A stretch of 64,000 nt of DNA from Rostrohypoxylon terebratum. Taxonomy: Eukaryota; Ascomycota; Sordariomycetes; Xylariales; Hypoxylaceae. The stretch's first letter is position 1. Every line of letters starts with the position of its first letter. Location of the stretch: the NCBI GenBank assembly GCA_022497145.1, contig MU385861.1, positions 251,934 through 315,933 on the forward strand, given 5' to 3'. This document shows positions 24,107 to 37,100 of the stretch, in pieces. The position numbers were made by a program, and so were the translations under genes. The notes beneath the pieces were generated by a model. It was not told the DNA's origin and did not search any database. It was given only the letters and a program-made list of their open reading frames with translations.

Positions 24107-24156
24107 GGAGAGACTGGAGAGACTGGACAGACGGGACAGACGGGACAGACGGGAGA
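24107..24156. repeat. GGACAGACG-type minisatellite
   Basis: Degenerate 10-bp units moving from GAGAGACTG to GGACAGACG, three near-identical copies at the right end. Confidence 0.75.
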
Positions 24157-24242
24157 GGCAAACAATTGCTAATAACTGGTTAAGGTCCTTCATTTCGTCA
24201 ACAGTCGATAATGGAAAATGATGTTAGTTGTGGTCATGATCA

Positions 24243-24268
24243 CCAAAGGACCAAAGGACCAAAGGACC
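24243..24268. repeat. CCAAAGGA tandem repeat
   Basis: Three exact copies of an 8-bp unit, about 90 bp from the previous minisatellite. Confidence 0.75.
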
Positions 24269-24298
24269 TCACCAAAATAGACTGGCTGCTCGCGCTGG

Positions 24299-24338
24299 GT
24301 TAGTTGGGATTAGTTGGATTAGTTGGATTAGTTGGATC
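24299..24338. repeat. TTAGTTGGA tandem repeat
   Basis: Four copies of a 9-bp unit, the first with one inserted G. Confidence 0.75.
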
Positions 24339-25812
24339 GTAGCCCCGGGATGTTGACACGGCAATAATTGGTGGGGCCGTAGCGGGGGGTTACTCACGGC
24401 TGAAGAGGACGGGAAGGAGAATTGGAGCCAAGATTAGGTGGAACGGTCGACGATTGGAACTTAATCATGCTTATTATTATTAGCTGAACTTGATCGATCT
24501 TCAACTCAATTCCTTCGGCGTTAATGGGAACCCTGGCACCTGAACAAGCTGGATGGCCCCACAGCAAACGTTCTCCGCATCGAAAATACCTAGGTTCTTC
24601 CTAGGTAGATATTTTGATATGCTGACGTTAAAATAACTTTGTTCCTAGATACAGAGCCCCAATAATAATTGCACGATCTTTTACTGTATATGTAGGTATA
24701 TACCTGATATGTACCTAACTAGGATATACTTCAAATTTCATGTGCTCACCTGGCAATTACCTAGTAACCTCATATCTAGATGTCTTAACCTGAAAAGATA
24801 TATAATAATGGATGCGGTAACTGCATTCATCCAGACTATTTAGGTAGATTGAATGACATCTATTTTTTATCTGCATACGCTGCATACATCGGGAAATCTA
24901 GAAATTATCAAGCTCAATTCTATATGTACTAGGATGAGTTAGTACATACCTACTACATACATATTATATGTACCTGCAGCCTGCTACCTAGTAGTATTAA
25001 ATCATTAATGGTTTGAATCCGTCTATGTCAGTGTTCGGAGTTTAAATATTAATTGTATGTACATATGTACCTGTATGTATTTTTTTCCGTCCCAAATATG
25101 GCCGAAAGTTGCCTAGCGTATATAGGTAGGTACAAGTTTCTGGGCGATTATGTCATGTAATAGACATGTACACATTTCAGTTGAGGATCAGCAAGGCTGG
25201 ATGCGGCGAAAAAATATGGTAGCAATGTGGCCCGTGCATGATCATTACATATTGGTTCTTTCCTAGATTGAGAACTGCGCAACCTCAACTTTTATTATCG
25301 AGATATCTGCTTCCGCGGCGTCAAATCTGACCGCGCAACGTCGCTGTCCAATTTTGTCGCAAAAATCGTTGCGCAGTGTACGTAACCCCTAGATACAATA
25401 AATTTCCTTTTGGTATGCGTCAAGTGCGTGTACACCAATGTATTATCCTAATTGAGAGTCTACCAAAGGCGGTAACCAATCTTGGAACTTTCAAAAACCA
25501 AACTTCCAAATCACCAGGCAACAACCCAAAACCATACCTAAAACGCCTGTGATTTGAAAAGAATACGCTCCTTCCTCCTCCAAAGTCGTGTCGCGCTCTT
25601 GCCTACTTTCTGCAGACGCCGCAAATTTCAAAAACCTTAATCCTCGACCCTCTTCTTTATAAGACGCGTCGCACCCATCCTTTTCTCTTCCTCCTTTCTT
25701 TCCTTTCACATCAGAGAAACCCATTCACAGAAACACAGAAACACAAAAACACAAAGATACAGCAACGCAACTTCATCCAAAATCATTCAGAATTCACTCA
25801 GATAAGTTAACA

Positions 25813-28334
25813 ATGGAAACGCCTATAGTACCCCGCCGACGCGCGGATCGGCCAGCTCGATCTGTCACTTTCCAACTTCCCGGCATCCGGCATCCCGTAA
25901 CCCCTCGCGACCCAGTGATCGGTCCGACGCGAAAGCGTCGCTACTCCCCAACTGAAGACGGCACATATAGTGAGTCTTTTATCAATTCTGATAGCTACTT
26001 CGGTAGCGAATCTGGTAATGTATCCTACGATGGTTTAGATGGACAGGCTGCCGAACAATCGACCGCGTCCTCATCATCCCGATTCGCTCTCTATTCATCG
26101 TCACCTTTACAATCTTCTTCACCTTTCCAGCGATCGCCCATCCAACCACCGATTACTCAACGATCGCCTATTCAACCATCTATATTCCGACCAGCTTGGC
26201 CACGCCCCTCCCCATTCGCTCGCCCATTCACTGATCCGTACGCTCGAGCTCTCGGATTAGGTCAACCAGACCCTTTGCCAGAGAGCCAAGTCGATCCACT
26301 TCGACCTCGTTACCGCTATCCTCGACTCAATCGACCTTACACAACCTCAAGTCACCCAATTAGAAGTTCTCGTGTAAGTCGTGCGGGCTATGGTCTTTCG
26401 GTATGTCGTTTATTGATATATATTGCTAACATTCCTATTGATGCTAACAACAAATCTAGACGCAATCTCCGGCATTAGTAGCTCAGGAGGGTTAGGTACC
26501 TCCCCGACGTCTTACTCAAGGCCGAGTTCATCAGATTGCTCAATTGCACCCCGACCTGGTTTTCCTAACACCTGAACGTATTCGTCCAATTAGCCCAGAG
26601 ACCCGACGATATTTCCTGCAGCCGAGCCCGCAGGCACCTACAGGTCCTGAACGCGTAGAAAAGCGCGAGGAGTATCCTATGCCTGGAGCCTGGCCCTCGG
26701 AATTAAATGATGATCCCGTAGATACACAGTGGCCTACTTTCAGCATGGCTTTCCCGGTTCGGTTCGGTGCCAACATTTGCAATACAATCACCTATTTGCG
26801 AGACTCTTCTTACAGTCTCTGCAACACTCTAGGAAGCATCTTCCCTTTACGTCGTCAATCTTCTGGGACCGCATCGCCTAATCCTGAAGATGGCGAACGC
26901 GCTCGCAAGCGTCGTCGGGTTGACGATGAGGGTTCCCCAGATATACCAGAGATTGAACAACAACCAACTCCCATTTCGCTAGTTGATGATCCTATGGACA
27001 TTGATACCCCCAGTCCTTCTCCTATCAACCTGGAAGATTATAGAACAGAGACATCATCTGAAGGCCCAATGGGTAGTGGAAGACGATTCACAGACTTGGA
27101 ATCCTCGCCATCCGTATCTCCTATCATTTCACCGAATTCATCCGCTGCTATAGTTGCCGCTAGAGCTGCCAGAAGAGCAACTTTACTTTCCACGGGAAAG
27201 AAGTTTTCGCCAAAGCGATCTTCGACTCAGACTAAAACTCCCCCACCCGAACGCCAAGAGCAAACAGAACATACAGTTCAGGCTCAACAAGAGGAACATA
27301 AACAAGAGGAACCCTCGTCTAAGCACCAATGGGGGCCTTTACCTCCTCCAAAATACAAGAATATCCTTGAATTCTTCGAGCATGATGACGAAATCTGTCT
27401 CCCTGGTCTAGAGCACTTGCGATTGACACCCAAAACTACTAAGATTTATGAGTTGGACTCGCAGCGCGAAAGACGATTGCGTATAGAAAGAGAGAAAGCA
27501 GAGAAGGAGCGCCAAGAACGCCTTCGTATAGAAGAAGAGCGTTTCAACGAAGCTCTTCGTCCACTCGGTCTGCGAAGACCAAAAGGTGCCCTAATATCCT
27601 CATTGACCCCTGACTGGGAGCAGAAAGCCAGGGCATCACCGATGGATGGCCGTACAGAGCAGCATAAGTGGCAAGGAGCACGCCACCGAGATGGCGTCGA
27701 GCTCAGTCCACACGATTTTGGCAGATTAGTACCTGAGAATGAATGGCTAAACGATAACGATATTCAAGCCGCTTTGGTCCATCTCGCAACCTATGTCAAC
27801 GATAAGGCCGGTGTTCGCCCCAAGGTTGACCCACCAAAGTGCGTTGCCTTATCATCACAGTATTGGTCAAACTTTCGAGCAGAGCCTCGCAAGAATGTAT
27901 ATCCACGAGGATTGGACCGAAACTGGGGCATGAAACCCGCTAACTTCCTCGACATTGATACTGTCCTAATTCCAGTCAATCAAGCTAATCACTGGACCGT
28001 TCTAATTATCCGACCTACACGCCGAACAGTCGCTTATGTTGACTCATTTCACTCTGCTGGACTGCAACATATCTCCGACGCCCAGACGTGGCTGGCGACG
28101 TTCTTGGGCGATAAATACGTGGCCAATGAGTGGCGTACTGAGCAATACAGTGTGCCGCACCAAACTAACGGCTACGACTGCGGCATGTTCGTCATTACCA
28201 ACTCTATCTATTTGTCGCTTGGGATAGACCCTAGCGGCTATTCACAAGACGACATGCCTCTCCAGAGGCTTAGAATTGCTGCCGTACTATTAAACGGTGG
28301 CTTTACCGGCCCATTCGACCTATCTCACCTATAA
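25813..28334 (+). CDS. Ulp1-family SUMO protease (peptidase C48)
   Basis: Model of two exons, 25813-26400 and 26496-28334, giving 808 aa. It is chosen because acceptor 26495 avoids an in-frame TAG. The C-terminal 250 residues are a cysteine protease domain. Visible are the WLNDNDI entry motif, the catalytic histidine in NHWTV (about residue 695), aspartate in YVDSF (about 712), and glutamine and cysteine in QTNGYDCGMF (cysteine about 758). These enzymes mature SUMO and remove it from proteins, usually at the nucleus. The N-terminal 400 residues are low-complexity with a KRRRVDD-type nuclear signal and serine/proline runs. A charged coiled-coil stretch (RIEREKAEKERQERLRIEEER) precedes the protease domain. 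Whether it is the Ulp1 or Ulp2 orthologue is not decided. The first exon contains a QRSPIQP duplication. Confidence 0.88.
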
Positions 28335-28388
28335 GTACTAGGTGACACCCCTCCACATCTCCCTCACCTATATGTACTAGGTGATACC
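28324..28388. repeat. Duplicated stop-codon region with short hairpin
   Basis: Two 26-bp units (28324-28349 and 28363-28388) differ at two positions, with a 39-bp period. The first contains the TAA stop of the SUMO protease. Each unit carries inverted arms CACCTA and TAGGTG around a 7-bp loop. Confidence 0.8.
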
Positions 28389-29763
28389 TATACATACCTA
28401 CCTACCTAGGTACCTATACATATACCTAATAAAACCTCCCTATTACCCATCTAATAATGATTGATAAAGATAGATAACGATCATTAAGGATCACTAAAGA
28501 TCACCGCTCACTATCCGACACACCGACCCGCCATAAACTACTTCATATCCTCCTATCCACACTCCTTGAGTGGTACCAAGCCACTCGTATCTATTATAAT
28601 AAAACTTGGTCTCCAGGGGGTTGCATTAAATCGGCGGGTTTGTCTTTCATTTGAAACTGGGTTAGCATCATTAAGATACCCTTTGAGGCGTGAGGAAATG
28701 GAGTCTGGAAAAGTCGGAGGCTGCTTAGGAAACGGGAACTCGCCCCGGGGATAGGGGACTTGAGCATGTTTTGTTTGTTTTGCTTGTTTTTGTTTGTTTT
28801 TTGTTCTTGGTTTAAGGGATTATGGCTGGTGTTAGGGAGTTATGAGGTTCCTCTGCAAGCATGGTTAGGTTATGCAAGAGATGTTTAGACTCTCGGTCGT
28901 TGAAGAGAGTTGCGTAAGACCCTGTGGAGAAGGGCTGCTGGATGTTCAATGTCGTTGATAGAAAATCGACTGATCTTCCGAACACGAACATGGTATCTTG
29001 ACATTGTGTCCATGACATTGCGTAAATTGTGATAATATTTACCTGCTTCGATACCTCTAATACAAATAGGTAGGTGATGAACTTAGAAACTCGGCGCGTC
29101 AGTAGAATCAGGGTAAGCTAGTAGCAATATTTTTTTTAAAGGGGTATCCTTCGCGAGATTTCACGTACTACGGGAGAACTAGCTGCGGTAAATATCTTTA
29201 CCTCGTAGGTGATTCGTATCTACACGCAAGCTGTCTGCAACCAGAAAGCATGAAAATGGTCCGCCTGCTACCTAAACTCTCGTGTCATCATCACCATCAC
29301 CATCGCCATACCCTCATCCCCTCACCACTCCCCCCGTGCCTGGGTTTTGTTTATGCCCGTCTCCAACATAGGGAATCATGTCGAGTATCGCCGGGTTTCG
29401 ACGTCTTCGGAGAAAGAAGAGAAGAAGTAGAAAAACAAAAGACACAAAACATTCCACACCTTGGTTCCCCTTCCCGCTGCCGCCGCCCGCCCGCCTGCCT
29501 GCCTTTATAAAACGCCTGCTGATGCAAGTTTAGGATATATCCGCGACGACTCCTCTCTCGGAGTTCTATCCATCTAATAGAAAAAAAAATCTTCTCTCTC
29601 CTTTTTATTTTTTGTACTCGATGTCTTGCCTTGTTTGTTATGTGGGGGGGAATGGGTGGACTGAGGTATTTTTGGGGGGGCGTATCTAGTTATTATACAC
29701 TGTTTCCTTCAAACTGTTACCTTTCCTTGAAAGGCAGTGTGCCTGACTTGGCTGAAAGGTCGT
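28335..29763. other. Convergent intergenic region
   Basis: About 1.4 kb between the 3' ends of the SUMO protease and the mitochondrial carrier. It begins with TACCTACCTAGG-type sequence (28396-28424). T-rich, TGTTTGTTTT-type runs lie at 28770-28805. A C/G-rich CCGCC run lies at 29473-29505. No gene is supported. Confidence 0.5.
28396..28424. repeat. TACCTA/TAGGTA simple sequence
   Basis: Run of ACCT units around the palindrome acctaggt. One of many similar tracts in the intergenic DNA of this window. Confidence 0.65.
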
Positions 29764-32244
29764 CTAGCTCAGATGCAGGATTCTCTTGGCGTTTTCGTAC
29801 ACCATCCATGTGATGCTGAGAGCTGGAGCGACCTTGAGGAGATTCGGCATCAACCCCTTGTAAAGACCCCTTACTCCTTCGTGTTTGATGGTTTTCTGAG
29901 CCACGTCCCAGATGCCCATGTAGCGCGCGGGGTGCATCTTAGTTCCCTGCGTCTGCAGTCTCGTACGGAGCACGTTCAGTGGGTATACGACAGAGGCGCC
30001 AAAGGCTCCCGAAGTCGCGCCCATGATTCCTGTCGCAAAGGTGCTAGGGCTCGCGTCTTCCTCGTGTATGCTGTAGGCTCTTGCTGTGTATGTGACGTAG
30101 GTGGTCTTGAGGAATTCGAACGTTCCCATATCGATCGCAGAGTATGGGAACATGCCGACCAGTCCCATCGTGACACCTCGGTAGGCTGCTCTCATGCCAC
30201 CTTCTGTCCACATCTTGCGAGCCGTTTGGATTAGGAGGGTATTACCTCTAGGGCCGCCCTCGACATAATCCGATTGCAAGCTAATCGCATAAGCCAGAGT
30301 CTTAAAATCAGCACAACGAAGACCTTACCGAAACTTCAATGTGTCAAGTGGATAGACGCAAAACCTTTATAAGTATTAGTTTTCTATTTCAGCTGAAGAG
30401 AGCAAAGCAATAAACGTACTGGGCTGTCATGCCAGCTACGCCTCCCGCAACAAATTTTGAATACGGATTGATGCGATGCGGGTCATTATGCCCCTCGAGA
30501 CTTGCGAGCGTCTTTTTGGCGGCTTCGTACGCTCCAAACTAGTCGAATATCAGCAGCATATTCTAGTTGTGTAGTTTAGAGCAAGCGTACCCTGATTGCC
30601 GTCTCAGGCATGATCTTGACCACATTGAGTCCATTACCTTGCAAAATAGTCAGCGTCTAGTCGACGTGTGTTTAGTAAGAAGCAAATACCGGCAAAAAAC
30701 CCACGAACACCTCCGGCTTTGTACAGGTCGGCGATCGCTGTGACGAGTGGTCTGCCAGCATGCTTCAGAGCCTGTATAGGCTGGCCTTTCTTGGCTGCTT
30801 CGACGGCGACATTGGCGTTCGACGTGGTATTTACGAGAAGGTAGACCTTCAGTCGGTCGAGGGGAGCAGTAGCAGTACGAGAAATGCCTCCCGCCACAGC
30901 ACCAGCGACAAAGTAGCCTGAATCGGGGATGTATTTCATCAGCACGGATCTTTTACTTGTCTCAGTCAAGCTAGATTCAATTTCAACCTCCGGTTCCGTA
31001 ACTTCTAATAAGACGCCAGCGGGGGCAGTCTCCTTTCCAGAAGCATGGTGATCATATGAGTGCGCCATAGCAGTACTCGTATTGCGCGTTTGGTGGGATG
31101 ATCGAGAGGTGTGTATTGCTGATTCGGGGTCCTGCAAATCGCTTCTATTGGCCGAAGATGAAGATGCAGGCACGTAGCCTTCTCGATCGGGCGGTAATCC
31201 AGGAGAGGCGAGTCTCAAGATTGAACCAAGGAGTGTGTAGAGAATATTCGTACCTAGCCCTTGAAGGGTTTCCTCACTAACCACCGAGTCACCTTCAGAG
31301 TTGAGAGTAAGGATGTCTGAATAGAACGTGAAAACTGCATGCAGTGTAGTGGTAGGATCAGTGTTGGGCATGAAAAGTAAGAAGTTCCTGAGTTTGTGAA
31401 GAGGTTAGTGACCGTTCACATGATTAAGCCGTTGAATACATGAAATCAGCGTTCAATGTCCGATACTGCTGGTGACCATGGATATCACAGTCGGAGATGA
31501 GCACATGGCAAAGTCGCATGCCATCTCCAAAATTAAGCATAAAATAAATCCGCGCCCAGAGAATTATTTAATCCCTCAGAGTCACGGGAAGCGGGGGAAA
31601 AGCGTAGAAACGAACTTGAGGGGGTGAACTAACCGCCATTCTTCGTAAGTGATGAACCCATCGCGATTGTGGTCTATATTTTCGAATAATTCGTTCAATC
31701 GACGCATTGGCACTGCAAGACCGGCGTGTTGCACAGCATGATGAAGCTCCTCCTTGTCTATTTTCCCATTTTGGTCTCGATCAATAGATTTGAAAAGAAC
31801 GTAAAGCTGACGCTCAGCAGCCTCGACGAATACTCGGAATTCTATATTGATCCATATGTGGTTAGTTTATGATGTTCGGTGTTTTTACAGCCTCCTCTTA
31901 AAGGCTTTTTATGAAATCTAGAATGTCCCGACCTTCATATTGAATCTTGCCGTCGCCATTCGAATCTACAACCTTGATGATGGCCTTGAGCATGTCATCG
32001 GCATTTTTCATAGCTACCGCTCCAGGTCAGTCACAAAACACGTCAAGTCTAAGACGACCAGGGAGGGATTTTATAGCTGACGATGATCGATCCTCCTGAG
32101 CCCCTTTTGCAACCCTTTCCAATCCAATTCGCCCTTATGTTGATAATCCAGCCTCTTCCAGAGCTCTTCAACGCGTGCGTCGCGCTGGTTCTGCGACTCC
32201 TCCATCTCCATCTCTAGCTTAGTTATCACCTTGGGAAGATCCAT
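29764..32244 (-). CDS. Calcium-dependent mitochondrial carrier (SCaMC/Sal1 type)
   Basis: Eight exons spliced to 622 aa: 32244-32082, 32013-31933, 31841-31634, 31387-30690, 30637-30591, 30538-30420, 30364-30329 and 30280-29764. All junctions are GT..AG and in phase. The N-terminus is an EF-hand module: a degenerate first hand, then DSNGDGKIQYEEF, DRDQNGKIDKEEL and DHNRDGFITYEEW, each with the acidic calcium ligands. After a roughly 150-residue serine-rich linker comes the carrier domain (about 307-622). It has three repeats marked APLDRLK, YPLDTLK and YPLNVLR, i.e. the Px[D/x]xx[K/R] signature. Members of this family exchange ATP-Mg for phosphate across the inner mitochondrial membrane and are switched on by cytosolic calcium. 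The transported species is inferred from the family. The 246-nt third intron is the longest. It is divergent from cyclin C. Confidence 0.93.
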
Positions 32245-33081
32245 GGCCAGGGATCATGGCAGGCGCAACGATGACGAGGGAGGATAGACGATCGCAAAAC
32301 TGGTCATCGGGGTACTATGGGTATGGCATTATCGGGAGGCCTGATCGGAAGTCGTAGGTGTGTCGTGTCCAAGGTCATTCCCTTGAACAGCGACGAAAGT
32401 CGAATTATTGGAATTATTGACGTAGGTTGTAGAGAAAAACAACCATTCAAAGTCTAAGAATGGTGGACGGGGTTAACGGCACGCGCGAAAATGACGGCTA
32501 TCCCGCAAAAACGGCTCCGGGATAATAGCAGGGAATCCCATGTCAAAAGCTCTACAACCAATCAAATGTGTCGATAAGCTCGATAAGCCGATTGGAGACA
32601 GAGCTCACTGGATGACGATTTCCCGCGTGGCACTGTATTTGTACAATACCTAGTACTACTAGGTACCTAGCAATGTCGCCAGCAAATAAAGGGGGGGAAG
32701 GTACAAGTACAGTGCGGTAGTGCCGCCTGGGTAACGTCGGCACATGTCACACCGTCGGACGCATCTTAATTTGATCCTTATGTAAGTCATCTTGGCTCGT
32801 CAAAATGTTCCAATGTTCCAATCTTCACACTTCTTTCGTCCGATATCTCCAGGATCTACAATAGTAAAATACGTAAAATACAACTTGCACCTTTCTACCA
32901 GTCTTGGCTCCGTGTAAGGTGCAAGCCTCCATCAGCCTCACAGGGCTGGTGCTTGCCAAAAAAGAAACTTAATAATGTCTGTCAATGTCAATGTCAATGT
33001 CAATGTCAACGTCAGATTCATCTGTCTTCAATTGCCCTAACTTCATGGGCTAGAGTATTTCACCCCTTCAAATTGCCCGCG
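32245..33081. promoter_or_regulatory. Divergent promoter region, carrier and cyclin C
   Basis: About 840 bp shared upstream region. It contains an ACCTAGTACTACTAGGTACCTAG stretch near 32648-32670 and the GTCAAT hexamer repeat at 32981-33010. A frame open upstream of cyclin C (from about 32953) starts only at TTG, so the ATG at 33082 is kept as the start. Confidence 0.45.
32981..33010. repeat. GTCAAT hexanucleotide repeat
   Basis: Four exact units plus one variant (GTCAAC), about 70 bp upstream of the cyclin C start codon, probably within its 5' untranslated region. Confidence 0.85.
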
Positions 33082-34176
33082 ATGGCAGCCAACTATTGGG
33101 AGTCAACCCAGAGACGCTTTTGGCAATTCTCCAAAGATGAACTTGCTCAGATGCGCGAAGAGCTAGAGAAGAGCGACCAGAGCTTGGTACAGATGTTCCC
33201 TCTACCACGACGGACTCACCTCAACATCTACTTCAACCAACGTAAGAGATATTAATCCGCTGTCGCAGACTTCATGTTGATCCAAATATTCGAATGCTAA
33301 GACATACTCTCTCAGAGATCGGTCGTTTAAGCAAGAGGCTCAATGTCAAACAGCAGGCTGTTGCCACCGCCCAAATATATATCAAGCGATTCTATTGCAA
33401 AGTCGAGATACGTCGCACAAATCCATACCTCGTCCTTACCACGGCGCTATATTTGGCTTGTAAGATGGAGGAATGTCCGCAGCATATCAGAATGTTTGTC
33501 ACGGAAGCGCGATCTCTTTGGCCGGGTATGACAAGTCTATACTCCTCTGTTGAACGAAAAGTCATGGGCTAATTGAGAAATCCCTTACGCAGACATGCTC
33601 CATCTCGAAGTCTCCCGCATCGGCGAGTGCGAATTCTTCCTCATTTCTGAAATGAATTCGCAATTGATAGTTCATCAACCCTACCGAACCTTGACTAGTC
33701 TACAATCCGACTTCAACCTCAATCAAGACGAAGCCAGCCTGGCGCTATCAGTCATCAACGATCACTATATGACAGACCTACCACTCCTCTACCCTCCCCA
33801 CGTGATTGCACTTACGGCGATTCTTCTTTGCTTGGTCCTCCGCCCAAACACAATGACGGGCGGAAATGCTGCGTCGAACATGGCTACATTGACATCCACC
33901 CTCACGCAGGCCCAACAAAATCGGCCCGGAGCCGGTGGTAGCAGCAACCAAAGCACGCCGGGCGCCGGCGAGAGGGACAAACAACAAGAAGCGCGGGTGA
34001 CGAAGGTTCAGCGCTTCGCAACCTTCCTCGCTGAGAGCAACGTCGATATCGAGGGCATGATAGATTGTACACAGGAGCTAATTTCGTTCTACGAATGCCA
34101 CGAACAATACAATGACAAGATTTCGCGCGAGCAAGTCAACAGGTTCATCAAAGCTAGGGGATTAGACAAGCATTGA
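33082..34176 (+). CDS. ssn8: Cyclin C, Mediator kinase module (SSN8/SRB11)
   Basis: Three exons, 33082-33241, 33316-33525 and 33593-34176, giving 317 aa across introns of 74 and 67 nt. The N-terminus MAANYWESTQRRFW is typical of cyclin C. The first cyclin box includes RLNVKQQAVATAQIYIKRFY and LVLTTALYLACKMEE, and the second follows after WPDMLHLEVSRIGECEFFLI. The protein partners with Cdk8/Ssn3 in the kinase module of the Mediator complex in the nucleus. In yeasts and filamentous fungi it represses or tunes stress, secondary-metabolite and developmental genes. An insertion rich in G, S, Q and N (about residues 230-260) sits late in the second cyclin fold, as in other filamentous fungi. All residues expected of a working protein appear present. 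Confidence 0.93.
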
Positions 34177-37100
34177 GGGCGCAACAACGTCTCAGAAATA
34201 TACCAACCGGATCAATTACAAACACAATATTCTGCAACTCTCGATCAGCATGTGATTCTGCATTCCCACAACCGTAGAATTTTGAGAGTACCGCGGGTTA
34301 GCGAAACATCATACATGGACAGAGGCATAGGCATACTGTTACCCAGACACCGGGTAATAAATTCCACATCTAAGCGCCAATTCGACGATACTGACTCAAC
34401 GATCTATTTGTTATGATGAATGCCACACCTACACAAGCATTTCCAGTCGTTATTTTTAGCACATTGAAAACGAGACCAGTTAGTGGGGATCAGAAATTGG
34501 AATCCAAGATGATGTGTCCGTTGGAATGAATACTAGTTGCGGGAGAGATGATGCCATTTCTAGAGGCTTCCGTTCCTACATACCTACGTATGCGGAATAG
34601 TGCCATCTAATATTCCCGCTGTCTTGGACTCTAGTAATTCCATGCACGTGGCATGACCCTCAACTCATCAGAGACCGGGACACCAAATGTCGACGATTGC
34701 ATCAGTTTGCGCCCCTTGCATCTGATAAGAGAGGTGCTTGATATCAATAATATACTACGTACGTAGTATTAGTACATATGATATCCATGGATGGTTAACA
34801 TGGAATTTATATGTATCTACACTCCATCCATCTTACTTATGTAGCATTGCCTGGGCATCGTCTTAAGACCCATAATACCAAGTGATATGCAGAAATGTGG
34901 CTGAACAAGATATGGATATCCCATGTCGAGTTCCCCGCAAGACGGGATCAAAACCACTTCCAATACTACTACATGCAATGAGCACGATGGTTATCTGATG
35001 GTTGGGATATGCAGTACCGCCATAAGCGATGCAATTCAGCCCACTGCCCAGCCTCGCGAAGATGATGGCTTGACATGTTCTTTTACTATAGTAAATGATT
35101 TTATAACTGTTGACGTCGACGTTGTCGATGAGACTCTGTAGCGAGTTCCAAGGTTATCTTGCATATGGTAGTATGTATATTATGAAGAACATCGAACGAA
35201 AGACAGACGAACATTAGCTGTGGCAGGTGGCAGACTGGCAGTGGCTCGTCCGGTAATAGAAATGGCTGTGTCACTCAGCCGCCGATCTAGGAAGTTACTC
35301 AGGTACATGTGCATGTTGTACCTGGCCCGTGCTCGGGTACCTGGTGAGGTACATCGAATAGTGGATGGCATCTAATATTACCTTACCTACCCATAGTAGT
35401 GCTACCTGTATAATCCATCGAATGCCGGCTTCCAAGTTCGCACACTCTAATCGCCAGACATGGCAGGAGCAGCAGAGTTCGGTAACACAGCGTGAGAAAA
35501 GACTTGTCTAGCCCTTTAGTCTTTTTGAAAGAGTGGTTAAAGTGTTTTGGGGTCTTTAGAAATTTAATGTTCTAGCCATTTGAATTGTCCGAACTCAACT
35601 TTGCTCATCCTACTCAGCACCCATGATCGAAAATCCGTCAACTTCTAACATGGCTGCATAGTTATCCCACCATCTTCACCATCTTTCGTCACAAGAGTCA
35701 AGATCGTCGAGATCATCCCTTGAAAGCTAATGACAGGGAAGAACCAACAGCACCTGACAAAACATGGTCCGGGTTCTCCTGCGTCGGCAGATCTGCCAAA
35801 TTCGGAATCACTCGCCCAGCCTGCCAGCCTTCTTACTGCGTAGTACAATGTACATACTATACTACTAGTACTATGTACCTAGTATTCGATTCTTCTCAGA
35901 AGAATCTACTACACATCAATACTAAAATAGTAGCAATTGCTACCTCGTGACCTCGGTCTAGGAACAAATCGGCGCCGTTGTTTATCTACGGTTGGCGACT
36001 TCCGACCACCAAGATCTTCGCTAACGTTCGGGACGAATCGCGCAAAAGAGAGCTTGGGACAGTTAGGTATTAATACCCAGACTTTGCGTTGTGTTGCGTG
36101 AGGGGCTCACAGCTAATGGGATCAATCACTTACAGATCCAATTTCCAATATGCGTGATAACCATAAAATGCCTAGCGATAGTAAGACCGGAACGGAAAAT
36201 ATAGATGGCTAAACGATCATTAGGGAGACCAAGCCAATAGGCGTCTACACACGTATGAATACCATTTCGTATCCTATAGGACCTCGATTTGCCGCTTTCG
36301 TCATACGCAACTGTACTAGATACCTAGCATGTAAGATGTTGCAGTTGAGCAAGACGGGTTTTAGAACATTCAACCGTCAATGTCTCTTCTGGTAAACAAT
36401 CCGGATCGTCAATCTACAACAGTACTACATACGAGACTCGACTAAACCTTGAGAGGATACATGCGTGTTGGTGCAAGCTATTGCCTGTTGAGGGTCTTCC
36501 CTTTTCAGGGTCTACACGTGTGTACATGTTCTAGGCTCTACTATGTAGATTCTTTTTCAGGGACCCTACTAGAACAATGCTCATTACACATGGCGGTAAC
36601 TTGCGTCTCGTTGGGCAATCATTAACCATTCAATCAGACGCCTTCCCTCCGACGATCTATCCCATTATCTTACATTGATGCAGACAAGTAGCACGCGGAT
36701 AGGTTTGCTAATTTGTCGCTAGCCCTGGAGGTCTCACAACCTCACTATCTCACTACCGCACGTATTCGATGGCAATAAAGATCGGCGGCCCATTTTACGT
36801 TTGGATTCAGGTGAACAAGCGTCTGAATCACAACTTTCTCATACATACATATGTAGGTTATTACTGAAGCAAGCAAGCATAGCAACTGGTCAGCATCGAG
36901 AAATGAAACCGCCGGATAATCTCAGGAATGTTGTCAGCTTTTAGAAGCGCGGGAAAATTCAAGCATTCCCCTAGTAGTCATATCTTGGCGAGGCGGGATA
37001 GTGAGCGGTCAGAACTCTCTTGCCGCCTTCGACACAGTTTAACGTCAGCCAGTCGTCTGCTTAGCTGCCTAATGGGAGACAGGACTCCAGCATTAACCCC

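Larger units (their letters stand above)
23556..25812. other. Divergent AT-rich intergenic region with minisatellites
   Basis: About 2.25 kb between the divergent monooxygenase and SUMO protease genes. It contains three clustered short tandem repeats (24107-24338), many ACCTAGG/TAGGTA motifs (24586-24790, 24990, 25120), and a pyrimidine-rich leader just before the protease start. No gene is seen. Confidence 0.5.

Noticed and set aside
32953..33081. N-terminal extension of cyclin C with a CQ repeat
   Set aside because: It begins at TTG, not ATG, and the CQ run is simply the GTCAAT repeat translated. The start at 33082 matches the family.
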